NCBI RefSeq assembly: GCF_040581485.1 | Contig: NC_090129.1 | Location: 7,426,501-7,490,500 of the forward strand | DNA: 64,000 nucleotides | Reading direction: 5' to 3' | From: Linepithema humile | Taxonomy: Eukaryota > Arthropoda > Insecta > Hymenoptera > Formicidae | In this document: positions 25,401-38,188 of the stretch, piece by piece | Numbering within the stretch: the first letter of the stretch is position 1 | How the letters are laid out: the number at the start of each line of letters is the position of its first letter | Notes under the pieces: generated by a model | Told to the model about the DNA's origin: nothing | Databases searched by the model: none | What the model saw: the letters and a program-made list of their open reading frames with translations, nothing else | Translations under genes and position numbers: made by a program

Positions 25401-28400
25401 GGAGTCGTCGGATTCCCACCGACAAATCTACGAAGAAAAGATGCGAGGGAAGAAGTGCAATACAAAGTTCAGCGCACCTAAGCCATCGACTAACTTCCTT
25501 CACGTTTACGTTTACAAGCTGTGGGCAACAATCTGCTATTCTCAAGTATAAAAAACTGCCAGTCTTACCGCAAAACCAATAGTTTTGTCGAATAATGTTT
25601 AAAAAAAAAAAGAAGTAGAAACATGTGAAAATATTGTATTACTGATAAAAATTTTTAATTTTAAGGTAAAATTTTTATCTAGAAGTTCTGTTGGCTGATT
25701 GATTTTCGATATTAAATACTTCTACAATTTACATTTCAAATTAAATTTCAGTAAAATATTCATTTTACCTGAGCATATAAAGTAGAAAATATAAAATTGA
25801 TTCACCTATTTGGTATTTCATAACTCTTTATTTTTTGATATGAATAAAATAGAGCTTGTGTTAATCAAAATTTTCCGATAGAATTTCTGCCAAATGAAAT
25901 AGAACGCGAAGGATAAACCCGATTCTCACGTATTTCCCAGATATATATTTTCTTCCTATCGGTGATTCGGCACAATCAGAAATGGCTCTCTATCTAGAAA
26001 CGCTGTTACTGTCCTGAGTCGACAATACTTGAGCGTAGCGAATCATCTCGATACAGCAACTGCGATAGTAACGTGGTTCCCATTTATCCCGAGTGTCGAC
26101 GCGACAAGATCATTTCTCGAATAATCCCGAGGGAAATTCGCCGCTCAGTAGAGCAGTTCCTGCAGGTTCTAATACACAGAGATGCTCGATATGAGAGAAA
26201 GAGAGCGATCGCGACAATAGATAGACGTCGAGAAGGAAAGAAGCAAAAAAAACGAGAGCATGACGAAAGAATGGACGCGACGAGTCGTATCCAAAAGGCA
26301 AATTGATCGCAAAGGACAGTGTAACGGTGAAATGCTTTTTGTACTTGAGCCTTATTATCTTTCCCGTTAAACCGCACGATTCACCGCATCCAAAAAAGGG
26401 TCTCCTCTTTCCGTATTCAACTATAAAAAAGTTTGCGCGTGTCATATTTAGCGCTCCAGAAAATGTTATCTAAATATAAGACCGTCCTGCTGAACCCGTT
26501 GGTGTTTCAACAATGTTTACATCTATAATTTTTCCAGCTGAGAAAGTGCTGCGGAAAATTATTTTTATTGCGTAATATAATACAAGTTGCTAGGTTAAAT
26601 ATATAGATCACAATCCCGATCGAAAGCGACTGAATATGGAACAAATGAAAATTGACAGAATATGGAACAAATTTAATTAACGACAATCTCCTCGAATCTT
26701 GTTAACTTAATGAACATTATTCATATATTTCATCACAGAAAAGTAACTTAATAAATTGTCATTATGTGTCATTATGTAATTTAGCTGCTCGTCGTTAAGT
26801 ACTACTTGTAGCAATTTTCATTTGTATTCCATTAAAAAGTCCGTGTCTATTCACATACGTCTGAATTCTATATAATACGATGCTTGCTAATTATTACACA
26901 GCGGTACTAATTGACGAGTTAGAAGAAGAAGCTATGTATTAATTGATGAAAGAAAAGTTGTGCCTGGAAAAGCGTTCTACATCTTGACGTGCCGAAATCC
27001 CATTTTAAACCCCGATAAGATAACGAAACGGAACTAATAGTGTCTTGAGTAAAAAAATAAAACTGAATGGTTTTAAAACTAAATGGACTTTACTTTTCTT
27101 CATGCGCGTGTAGCTGAGAGTACTTCGCGTGAAACTGCATATACAGTCACGAAAAAAAGTCGACGATAAAAGTCTCTCGAGTCGTAGAAAGCCTTAGAAA
27201 CTACTACCAGAGGACCAGACTTCCTGCGATGAAAGTGAAGAGAGACGAATTCAGTGCGTATTCTCGGAGCACCCCCGTTCTAATGGAATTACTGGTCGAT
27301 AGCCGATTCCGGTTTTAATGACGGTCCGATGCTCTAAAACTTGCACGACCGGAGATTGAAAATCTTAAATACAATCAATATCTATTGCCATCTCAATTTA
27401 CGAGCATACAGCCAAAGATATTTTTATATTTTTCGAGAGAAATATTATATTCATCTCACTTGATACAAAAATTATTTATTACAATTAATATTTAATTAAA
27501 TATAATTGAATATTTTTTAATTGTGATAAATATTAAAATGTAGATAAAATATGTAACATAATTTGTATTATTTGGTAATTTCAAATCTTGTTTCAAACTT
27601 AAAATATTAACATATTAAACATGCTTCTTTAGGGGGAGGGGGGGGGCAGTGGAATAAAATAACTTTTAATGATAAAAGTTACCTACAATAATTAAAGTAT
27701 CATGGATGAAAAGTCTTTTAAGTGTATGTTTTTGTAAGAGAAACAAAGTTACAGACGAACCAATATTTCGAGTCACAAATTTCTTGAAGAAACGATCGAG
27801 TTAGAAAATATCGGAATCGAATAAAAGATAATGTATCCGATTTAATGGAATTGCTTGTACAATTCTATTCTTGCAAGAGCTTTGGCATGGAGCGCTATAA
27901 GTATCGATCGCTCACAGCAATAGTAATCGGTTTAATGCGATCCGATTACGCTTTGAATCACCGCTACCTTACAGGCGAGCCGCATTTTTCGATTGAAAAT
28001 CACGACAGCTATCTTAAAAGAAAGTTAATTCTTTCACCCAAGTTTCCAAACTTTGTTTTATTTTACCAAGTTTCTCAGATATATTTGCTGCCACGAATAT
28101 CTTTTTATAAAATGTATATATCGTGTTTAATCCTTGCGACAAATATGTTAAGCTAAATTTTACACAATTTACCATGGAAATGCAAAGGGAGAAAAGGAGA
28201 AAGAGGGGCAGACGGTAATGTACTACTACCGTAAAGCGTTGGATATAGAGTACTCGTCTCGTAACGGCTTGTGGCTAAAAGTTTTGAACAGCACTTAAGA
28301 AGATCATAAAGTTTTCATACCATTATGAAATTTTAAGCACTTATCTCTACATCACATACTGTATACGTATGTATACTTGTAAGATTGAACATTTTTCTCC

Positions 28401-31400
28401 TTCATGTATCCTCCCCATCAATAACTTGGGATTTACCGGTAACTAAGCCAGCTGAAAAATATATCGAGAGCAGCGGAAAAATTCAGAATTTTCGTGAAAT
28501 ACAGAGGACTTTTAGGATTTTCAGCACGCTTCTCTCTTTTTATCTCAGCTTTATTTTATTGCTTGTATTTTGCTTGTATTTTTTTTTAATCTTTTCATAC
28601 ACGTACAATCGATAATATGATACGCTCTGACCCGGTTAATTGTTATCATTTCGGTAATACAGAGTAAAATTACACACACGAATAACATACGTAAATATAA
28701 AATAAAGAAAAAAAAATAAAATGAAAGAGAGAGAGAGAGCCGAAGAATGTCGGAAATGATGATAAATAAATGAAGCATTCATAAATACCGGGATCAATAT
28801 ACGTCCACGAGCCATTCGTCAACAAAACCTCCTGGGGGGAGGGGGAGGGGGACGAAGAACGCAAGTTTGATATGAATTTCGGGCGTCATAAATTTTCTCC
28901 GACATCTTAAACTCGCGCGACAGATAGAAAGCATTCGTCACGTATAAAAGGAAGAGAATATGACTAGTCGAAGAGGCATTCTCATCCTTTGAGATTTCAA
29001 AAGAGAGGGGATCAGCGGAACTCTACCTGAGTTCCTGTCCCTACTGTTGCCCGAGTCTAACGCCCGGAATTACGGTTGAACCCGTCAACCGAAATTAAAT
29101 TGCTTTTTTTACAAAGCACGGTAGACGCGCCACTTCATAGTAATATGTATACATATGATGTACCATATCGAGATGGATATTAGCAAAAAAAATCCCGAGG
29201 CGAAAAAAAATATTATAGGAAAAAAATTTTTCCATCTAAAAGATAAATAACTAATTCAGTCACATAAATTTCTCGAAATTAAGATATGTTTGTTAGTATC
29301 ATCGGTTTCATATGTTTCATCTTTAATATCTTCTAAGACAAGTAACCTCGAAACTTGAGATAGAATACCTGTATAGTATGTCATGTATAGAATTCATGAG
29401 AAACTGCTTTCAAGTCTTATATATGCAGCTTTGCACGTATACAAATACCGTATTGTGCGAAGTACTGTACTGCGTTTCTGTTTAGTTGAGAGATAAAGCA
29501 GAACATGAAAGCTTATAATATGAAGAATAAATCGTATGAGCAGGTCTGTGAAATATTTATATTAGAATTCATAGTCGGATGCAAATCGCACAGTTCATAA
29601 TGTTGACAAGAAAATCATCTGACAGAAGAATGAATTTGTACAATAAAATTTGGAGAAAACATTTTCAAAGTTCTGAAATAAAATTTTTAATTATATTTTA
29701 AGATAAAATAAGCTAATATAGCTTGTGTATTAAATAATAAAAAATTTCTTTATTCTTTTACATTGTAGAATTAATTTTTAATCAAATTAGTTTAAAGTTT
29801 AACGAACAAAAGTATGTAGATTTAAGACAAAGTCAAAAGCTGTTCTTTTTTATATCTCTGTGATAAACAGTGCTTATGTAAAATTTATATATTTAGTGCT
29901 GCAATTACATTCTACCTTCGTGATCAATTATCAACTAAATTGGATTGACATTGAGGATGTACTAATTTTAACTCAATGTCCCACATCAACTTCAAATTCC
30001 TCATTGTTACTACATCGATCGAGTCGAAGCATGATGGCTTTCTAAAGTACACTAATTACTTTATTTTCAGTGCTTACATGCTTTACAGGCATGGACATTT
30101 CTTTCGTTTCAGTATTAAAATGTAATGCTTCCAATATTGGACGAAGCAATACACATTTCCATACTTCACGATTAATTCTAACGAAAACTTATAGGTCGAA
30201 AGTCAGCTACAATCTTCTACATTTATCTTCTTTTGTCTATCGCGTACCGGCTTGTGTATTTGCACGCGATACACACGTACGCCTATGTATTTATCCGCGT
30301 TGCATCGTCGATTTGGCAAGGTCTGAACGCGTGCAGACAGTTAATCAACAGATGAACCGAAACCAAACAAGTCGAACTGGTGGGTGTGTCATACTCGCGC
30401 GCTATATCCGTGCCTGAGTACTAGCGTGCTAAGCCTACCCACGCGAACGCGTACGACGCGTCGTGACTTGTCTGTGTGCGTGCCGTCTATTTGGAGCAAT
30501 CTGGAGGCCATAAATCGCGACGGAGGTATCGCGTCCGCCTCGATATGCGGGCGGCATGGTATCGCAAGGCGATGGAAAAATGTCAATAACGCAACACCTC
30601 TCTTTCTGTCGTCTAGATGCATCATCGTTACGCCGCTGTCAATGCTCGTGTTACGTTTACATATCGATGTGACGGCCGCGATCGATTTCAACGGCTCGTG
30701 TTGTTTCCGACTCGCAACGGGAATGATCCGTGCGCGTTTGTAAAAAGAGACGAATGGAAAATATGCGATGCGAATAAATCGTAATGCTGTCCGCAACGTA
30801 GATATCGACGACAGGATGAATTAGAGGATGGAGATTTTATCTGTGCGCGATGCGACGCTTATTTAAATATTCTCCAAGAAAAATGTCAAGAAATTTAAAC
30901 GCCATTTCATTACGCAGGAATATATCGCAATTAATTATTCGAATTAAATCAATTTATTCGATTTTATATTAATTATCTTGACCACTATTAATTATCTCGA
31001 TCTATATTAATTATCCCGAGAATACACGCCACTATTCACGTTGCACGATTTACTTCGTAACGAGCTCGAGTGCTCGAAATAGTTCATTTTTCATATTAAG
31101 CGATTCAAGCGCGCGAGGCGCGTTTATGGCGCAGAAAGAGCGCGTCATGCATCGATGAAATAACATTTATACATCGTGCGATTTCACAGCGCGACTTCTA
31201 CGCGTATGCGTCCCCGCCGACGCAAAATGTTAGACCGGTTGCAAATATTTACGTAGAGTATCGACGAATCGATGGCCCATCCTTCATGCACGAATGCAGA
31301 TCAGATTCTACCCCTTCACGGGGCAGTGACCGAGGCGAGAAGGAGGGAAGCGGGAGGGAAATACGTGCAAAAAATCGATGACGCAATCGTTTCAACCCGC

Positions 31401-34400
31401 GTCAGTACCGGTCAGCGGAATTTATCCGATAATGCGATGATACGGCTGGCATGTCGCTAGTTAACCCTCTATAAACCACTTCCAAGTTATACGCTACATA
31501 TCTGCCTCCAGCGAGGATATTATATGAGCTGAGAAAAAGAACTAATCGAATGAACAAAACCGGCGATTACCCTCGTTCAGATAATATCACGTTAATTGAT
31601 CAAGTTACACAAATAAGGCAACAAAAATATATAATCGATTGAGTGATTAAAATTACTAGATGAATTAACAGCTAGATGATGCCGTTATTTAAAGAAGTTG
31701 CATTTTCTGAACCATAACACCTGTTGTATGTCTAAAGAGATATAATGGAAGTACTGCGTGGGCACAAACGACACACAAAATCTGATTAGACATCCCACGC
31801 GGAAGAGGAAAAAAACAAGAAAATATGTTACATCTGCCTTATGTAAGACTCGACAGCGACAGAGCATACATGCTCCAAAACTCTCAAGAACTCAAGACAC
31901 GTGTTTGTCCTTCAACAGGAAACGACACGAATCCCCTCATGACTGTTCTTTTCACCATTAATTGTCAGCCCTAATTTTTCAAAGACATTTTTTTCGAAAT
32001 TCATTTCGAAATGACTCAAAATTGCCTAACATGAGACAATGGTATTTCTAAAAAATACTTCTTGTGAAAAACAGCGCTCTTGGAAAAATAAATTATTTAT
32101 ATAACTGTAAATTATTTTTAAAAAGTCATTTAAAATATACCAAAGAAACCAAATAGCACAGTAAATTGACATAGACATTGACATATACGAATCTTTCATT
32201 AAAATATATCGACTTCAATGCGCGCAGGTATTCAACACGCATCAATATTCCACCGATTTTAACATATATAAGCTAACTTTCTCACACACAAGCTACGCGT
32301 TACATAAAATGTCAATCAATTGTCATTACATTGTAATAGGTTTGATCGTCACAAATGGAATTGTTTTGAATGCTGAATGTTGTAACTAATTAAGGGGGTA
32401 TCGCAGCGAAGTGCAAAATCGGAAATACTTGCGAAATTTACGCAATGTGTCAAGGCACGGCGTGGATTAATATTTGCTTTCAGATTATTACAAGTTGATC
32501 AAATTAAGAAAATTTGCATTTTGCAACAATGCTAGATATTTATTGTACTGGATATTTATTTACTGTTCATTGTACCGCAATGATAAATTTTCTATAATTA
32601 ATTCTTTAATATTTTTAGAGAATTCGCGAGAGATTATTCTGCTTTAATAATATAATTATATAATAAAGAAAGATATTTATCTCTTGATTCACGAATTTAT
32701 CGAAAACCCTGAATGGCTTTCGCAATGGGATCAAATATCCAATCTGTGTTTAATACCGACCGAAAATTCCAACGGAATAATTATTACGACGAGCGTAATT
32801 CTATAATTATTCTCGAGCGATCCTGGTTGGTAGTACGATTAATTATTGCGGCCTGACAAGCTGTATTGTTTCACTTCGCTGTCTGACAAACGCGTCTACC
32901 GCTACCGGAGTAGAAACGGTAACTCGCACTCGTTCGTAACAGCGTCGAAACGGCGAGAGAAACGAGGAAGCGAGGCAACGACGTGTAACAAAACGGGCAC
33001 GTTGAACAGCAACGTGCGGATCGAAGCACCGGAAAACGAACATGCGGTCCGCGCGAAAATGCCCTCGCAGAAGAGAAGACACGTCGTCGTCGACGACAAT
33101 CGTTAACTAAAAATCAACGGTAGGGATCAGCGAACGGAAAAAAGCACAAAAGCAGAGCGGGACTTTTTGCGAGATAAAATTTTTCCTCGATATCTCGGGA
33201 TTTTAAAATATTTCGGGTGAACTGTCTGCGCTTGCGAGTGCGGCGGCATCGATAAAAGTAAATTTAAAAATAAAATAAGAGGCGGGAAGCGCCCTGGAAA
33301 TTAGATTTTAATCCCGCTTGTACTTTTTCCAATTTTTATCTTCTGTTTTCCGATATTCTTACCGAGCCTATATCAGGTGACTAAATATAATAGACATATA
33401 CGATCGATAAAACTTCGCGAGTCACATGAGAACCATTTCTCGATCACGCAATAACATCTTTACTCTCGGCTCACGAGACTGCAGCTCGTATCAAAGTACC
33501 CCGATAAACGACACATTACATCTGTACGTGCAAACAAACTTCGGCGCTTTCAGCGAGATTGCTTCCGACAAAATCGCTCGTCCGCAAAGAAAAGTTTCAC
33601 CGAAGAAGCTCTACTTGTCTACCAATAGTCTCCACGAACGTCTTCCCTTTCTCGTCATAGAGAGATTTTGGGAATGGAGTTCAGTGTTTTTAGATAATAA
33701 ATGCGGATTGACGCCGATTGCGCGCGACGCTAACCATCGAAAATAGAGAATATTTCGTTGTTCGCAATTTCCGCTGACCGATGTTACGTGTGCGCTAATA
33801 TACGTGTACGTATACGTAACGCCAATTAAAAACACGTAACGCCGACGTAAAAGCGTCAGAGTGATGCCAGATTACTCCGAACGTCGGAAAATGGCAAAAA
33901 TTTGCATCGAAAGCGACGTCGTCTCGTCGCCTCGGCCTCGCGATTTCTACCGAAATCACTGCGGTGGCACGTGCTTCAACAGTGTCAGCTGGGTCAAGGT
34001 TCTCCAATGCGTGCATAAAGTGCGATTGCATTTTGATTTCAACACGAAAAGAATCCAGCTAAATATGCTCTCTCGATAGAAATACGAGACTCCGAGGAGC
34101 TCAACGTTCACAAATCCCGCAACGCAAAATTGTATTTCGCACATTTAAATAATTCACACGTTGAAGTATGTGTAATTCGCTAATCTGTGGAAATCGGATT
34201 AATGCGAAAATTATGCGAAATGTTTTCAACTTTTCATATTTAAAATAAGCCAAAAGCTAAAATGTCAAAGGTGATCTGTGACAGCAGAAGAATTGTCGAC
34301 AGATAAAGCGATAACTATCTTTAAGCCTTGTTTTCGGCTTTCGCGGATGTTGAAACGATTGCGATATAGATGAGATATTCATCTGTGGTATTCTGAAAAT

Positions 34401-35749
34401 TATATAAAGCTGAAAATAATGAACGTTCAGCGATGCGTTCCTTTTGCGTATTACGCAATTCTGTTTGCAACGACCACACATAGATGCATTCGCAACTCAC
34501 GATTTAATTTATCGCGTTCTCAGCGGTGATATCGAAAGATAAAAGCTTTTGTACGTTAATATTCCAGGAATGCATGTTGCCTTCAGAACAGGCAGGAACA
34601 TAGTAAACGATATTTCACAAGTTATCACTATGACCTTCCACGTTCTCGTTGCATTCATTTCCGCCCTTCATTCATTGTAATATTAATTGATAAAACTATG
34701 ACTTTCCTTTCCTCATTGTCGTAAGAGTTCTTCCGTTCTTTTGCAATGAAACATTTTTGCTCTCTATCTCTCGATCTATCATAATTAATTAAACTTATTT
34801 CCAAAATACTTTTGTCTTACAAATTTATATTGTAATAAATAATTTTATCCGTAATTAAAGTAGGTCTATTAAGTTGAACAAATCAATTAAACATAAATTA
34901 AATAAATTATTTAAGTTTTAAATGGGAAAAATACGGAAAAAATAATCTAGATCAATATAAAAATATAGAATGATTCAAAGTTCCGACATATTTCACATAT
35001 TTAAATATCGTCTCCTTTTCAAATTTTATCTGCCATTGTCAGCCCAATAGCATACATATTATTTTGATTATTAAATTTTTGTGAGAGCAAAAACAATATA
35101 TAAATAGTACAATGTTGACTGTAAACAATTATAAAAATTTAAATATCACACAAGCAAATTTAAATAGCAAACAAATAGATGGAAAACAAATAATAATATA
35201 ACTGTCATTACAAATAATAATATAACTGCCTTACATTCAAAACTTGCGCGTAGCTCCAATTAGATAAGGAAGATCACTTTCAGAGCAATAAGGTTATCAT
35301 AAATCGCGACTGATGGTTTTAATATATATAACTTTACTTTCATTAGATTTCACGCTATTAGATCCTGTATTATTCTTCATTAAACGATAAAATGTGATGA
35401 AGCGCAATGTAGATATAAATAGCACTCTCGTTCCATCGATCAGTAACTATGAATATTTAAGATCTTGGCAATTATAAACATTATATTATTTTTAAGAAAA
35501 TTTTTAACTCGTGGTATTATAACCCTATACGATAATAAACCAAAAGTTACGGCGACGAATCAATGTTAAAATTTAAAAAAAAGAGAGAGAAAAAAAATAT
35601 ATATAGGGAAAATGTCAAAGTTTTAATGACATTTCGCCGTCGGTTTTCCGCGCGAAACGAATGTATCTCACGCAGACGGGATTAATAATGCGATCGATGA
35701 GGCCGGTTCGCAAATCTCGAATGCACGGGATGCGGCGACCCGCCTGCCC

Positions 35750-36090
35750 AAACAACCTGCCTGCTTGCCTGACTGGCTGCCTGCCGTGTCCTGTTCTGTC
35801 CGTTGCAGCTGCCGCGCGATAATCCACAGGCGATTGCACTCCGAAAACGACTGGTCGCACGGCGAATTCACTTCACACTGTCGCACAACGCTTTTTTCCA
35901 GTTCGGCTCACGACGAGGATCGACGATAAAAAAAAGGCGGCAGTATCGCCGATGCCCGTGCGACTCTTCGAAACCCGAGAACCACGTCGTAACACGCGCC
36001 GCAACGTCCGAAAGTATACTGGAGCTGCCGCGCGCTACCGCTCACGCGCACACCACGATGCGACGCCGTCCGTCCATCCGTCCGTCCGTT
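35750..36090. repeat. Tetranucleotide-rich GC patch (CTGC-like and GTCC repeats)
   Basis: CCTGCCTGCTTGCCTGACTG-type repeats near 35756-35785 and CCGTCCGTCCATCCGTCCGTC near 36066-36089 lie in one GC-richer island. The repeats make several frames open on both strands. No protein is recognised. Confidence 0.7.
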
Positions 36091-37416
36091 GTCGTTCACG
36101 CGCTCTGCTGGATGCTTTGGAAAATAAATTCGGAGATACATCGACACTTCGATTTGTAGACTGTCAAATCAGCTGATTATAACATGACAGTACTTTTCCA
36201 GCATTCTAATCAATTATCGATTATATACAGCTAAATAATTTCCGAATATTTTTGCTATTCGAATATTTTTTTGACGTAAAATAAAATGCAAAAAAATATC
36301 TTGATTCATAGATCTTTTAGATCTCGAGATCTCTTGGAACACAAATTTGTAATATAAAGAACAACATTTTTAGACACATGCCAGCTAATTACTATATTTA
36401 GATGTCTTCAGTATATTATTTTTAAAGTAACTTCATACGTCACTTCGTAATTTTTTAAATAGATTCATTCACAAATCGCTCTATCACGCCAGAAAATAAT
36501 TAAACTTAATATATAACTACGTTAAATATATATCTGCAATTGTTCCAATTTCTCTTTCTTTTTAATTAATTTTCTCCGGCTTCACTTGCTTTCGAGTATA
36601 TCCTTGAAGAGGTTTAGCTCAGTTATTGTTTGAAAGAGAAAACGCTTCTCTACTTTCCGAGAATTTCCTATCCTATATTAAATAGCAATCCTTCGCTGGC
36701 GCTTCAGCGGATATTTTGATTTACAGTAGCGAACAGCGACGTAACAGTTTTTGCTCGAAAAGGGATAATCCACGTGCGCGCGGAAACGAGTAGATTTCCT
36801 ACGGTAAATTAAACTCCGAGCCGAGGGCGGCGGCAAGTCGACCGAGGACATAAAGGGCAAAGCAAGACGACGAAATGCGAATGTACTTACTGCGCGATTC
36901 CTTCTTCTCGCTTTAATGAGTCTCCACGGCGCACGCTAAGGAGAACTTTCTTTTTTTTTTTTCTTTTTTTTCAATTATTCTATTTAAATCTGCATGTGAA
37001 CGTGTACACGAGTCGCGGAGCAACGATTATCCACCCGCTGCGTTTCCGGGGGACAACAAAGTTACCGCAAAGTGCCAATTAAAAAATGATTAAACAGAGA
37101 TAGCAGAAATTTCCTTCTTCCAAGGCCACTTCAACGTAAGGCACTGAGCTCGCCGCAACGCGCGCAAAATTAATTCCGTTATATCGTAAACGCGACGGTA
37201 ATCCTTTCTCCTTTCTTTGCGCACGCTCTAGGACACGGATATCCTTCCGCTTTTAGATGTATAATTTTTTTGAACAGCTCTTATATACAATCGTCTTTAT
37301 TTCATTGTCTACTCCGGCTAGCCTCTAGCTAATAATTTAAATTTGTATTCTTTACTAGAGTTCGATCAAATATTTTGCTGCATACTTTCAACTTTCTAAC
37401 TTTCCAATTTTTATTG

Positions 37417-37425
37417 TTTTTTTTT

Positions 37426-37459
<34 letters not shown>
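37417..37459. repeat. Poly(T) tract
   Basis: Nine T, one G, then 33 consecutive T. It is A-rich on the minus strand. No retroposed gene or element is attached to it that I can recognise. Confidence 0.95.
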
Positions 37460-37460
<1 letters not shown>

Positions 37461-38150
37461 AATAGTGCCGTTAATAACTTTCAATTTGAACAGATCTATA
37501 TATTATATGTAATATCGCATTGTAAAGTATTTTGAGAAAACGCAATGCTTTGAAGCATTACGCGTATGATATATAATACTTTAGTCTAGTCGACAATTTT
37601 TTACATCAAAACATAGGAATTCATGACCTGTAAAGTAAAAGATCTTGTTTTACTATTTGTACGTAATGAAAAACTTTAGCTTTGAAGGCTCGGGATTGAC
37701 ATGAAAAGATCGATCGCAGTAAACCCAGCGTCTACTCTCATAATAGTTGCTTTTCTTCTGCTTAGGTACAAAACGCTCATTATTTTACTCCCATCCCGAT
37801 TCGCTCATTACTGAAGCCTTAATTAGGCGAGTTCGCCTTTTTATCCAAACGATAGTTACTTCCGGTTCCGCTTCCTTCAACTTCAGTGCAAATGAGCTTA
37901 CTCGAATCACTTTATTATCGTCACTCAGTCGATCACTATTAGAATTAGGATAATTCACTTTCAAACCAGGAAATGTGAAATCGATAGTGATGTTATTTCC
38001 TCGTTGAAGTATGTATGTTCTAAAAAATCTCTGTTCTATCTATCTGTCGAATAATTATAAAATACATTGTTCTATAAAGAATTGTAAAATTTGAAAATAA
38101 GGATTTTGAAATTCTTTCAACAATTTATGAAATAAAGACACTTGAACAAA

Positions 38151-38188
38151 TATTTATGTAAATAAACACTTGTGTATTTACATAAATA
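38151..38188. repeat. Perfect 13-bp inverted repeat (hairpin)
   Basis: TATTTATGTAAAT at 38151-38163 is mirrored as ATTTACATAAATA at 38176-38188 around a 12-nt loop. The stem is AT-rich and short. Nothing suggests a microRNA. Confidence 0.75.

Noticed and set aside
30220..30796. GC-rich island with 115-135 codon frames on both strands
   Set aside because: Several mutually overlapping frames on both strands point to composition, not coding. No splice pair fits the Rap-GEF phases.
37417..37459. Poly(T) tract as the tail of a retroposed gene on the minus strand
   Set aside because: Flanking sequence shows no gene-like or element-like body and no target-site duplication.
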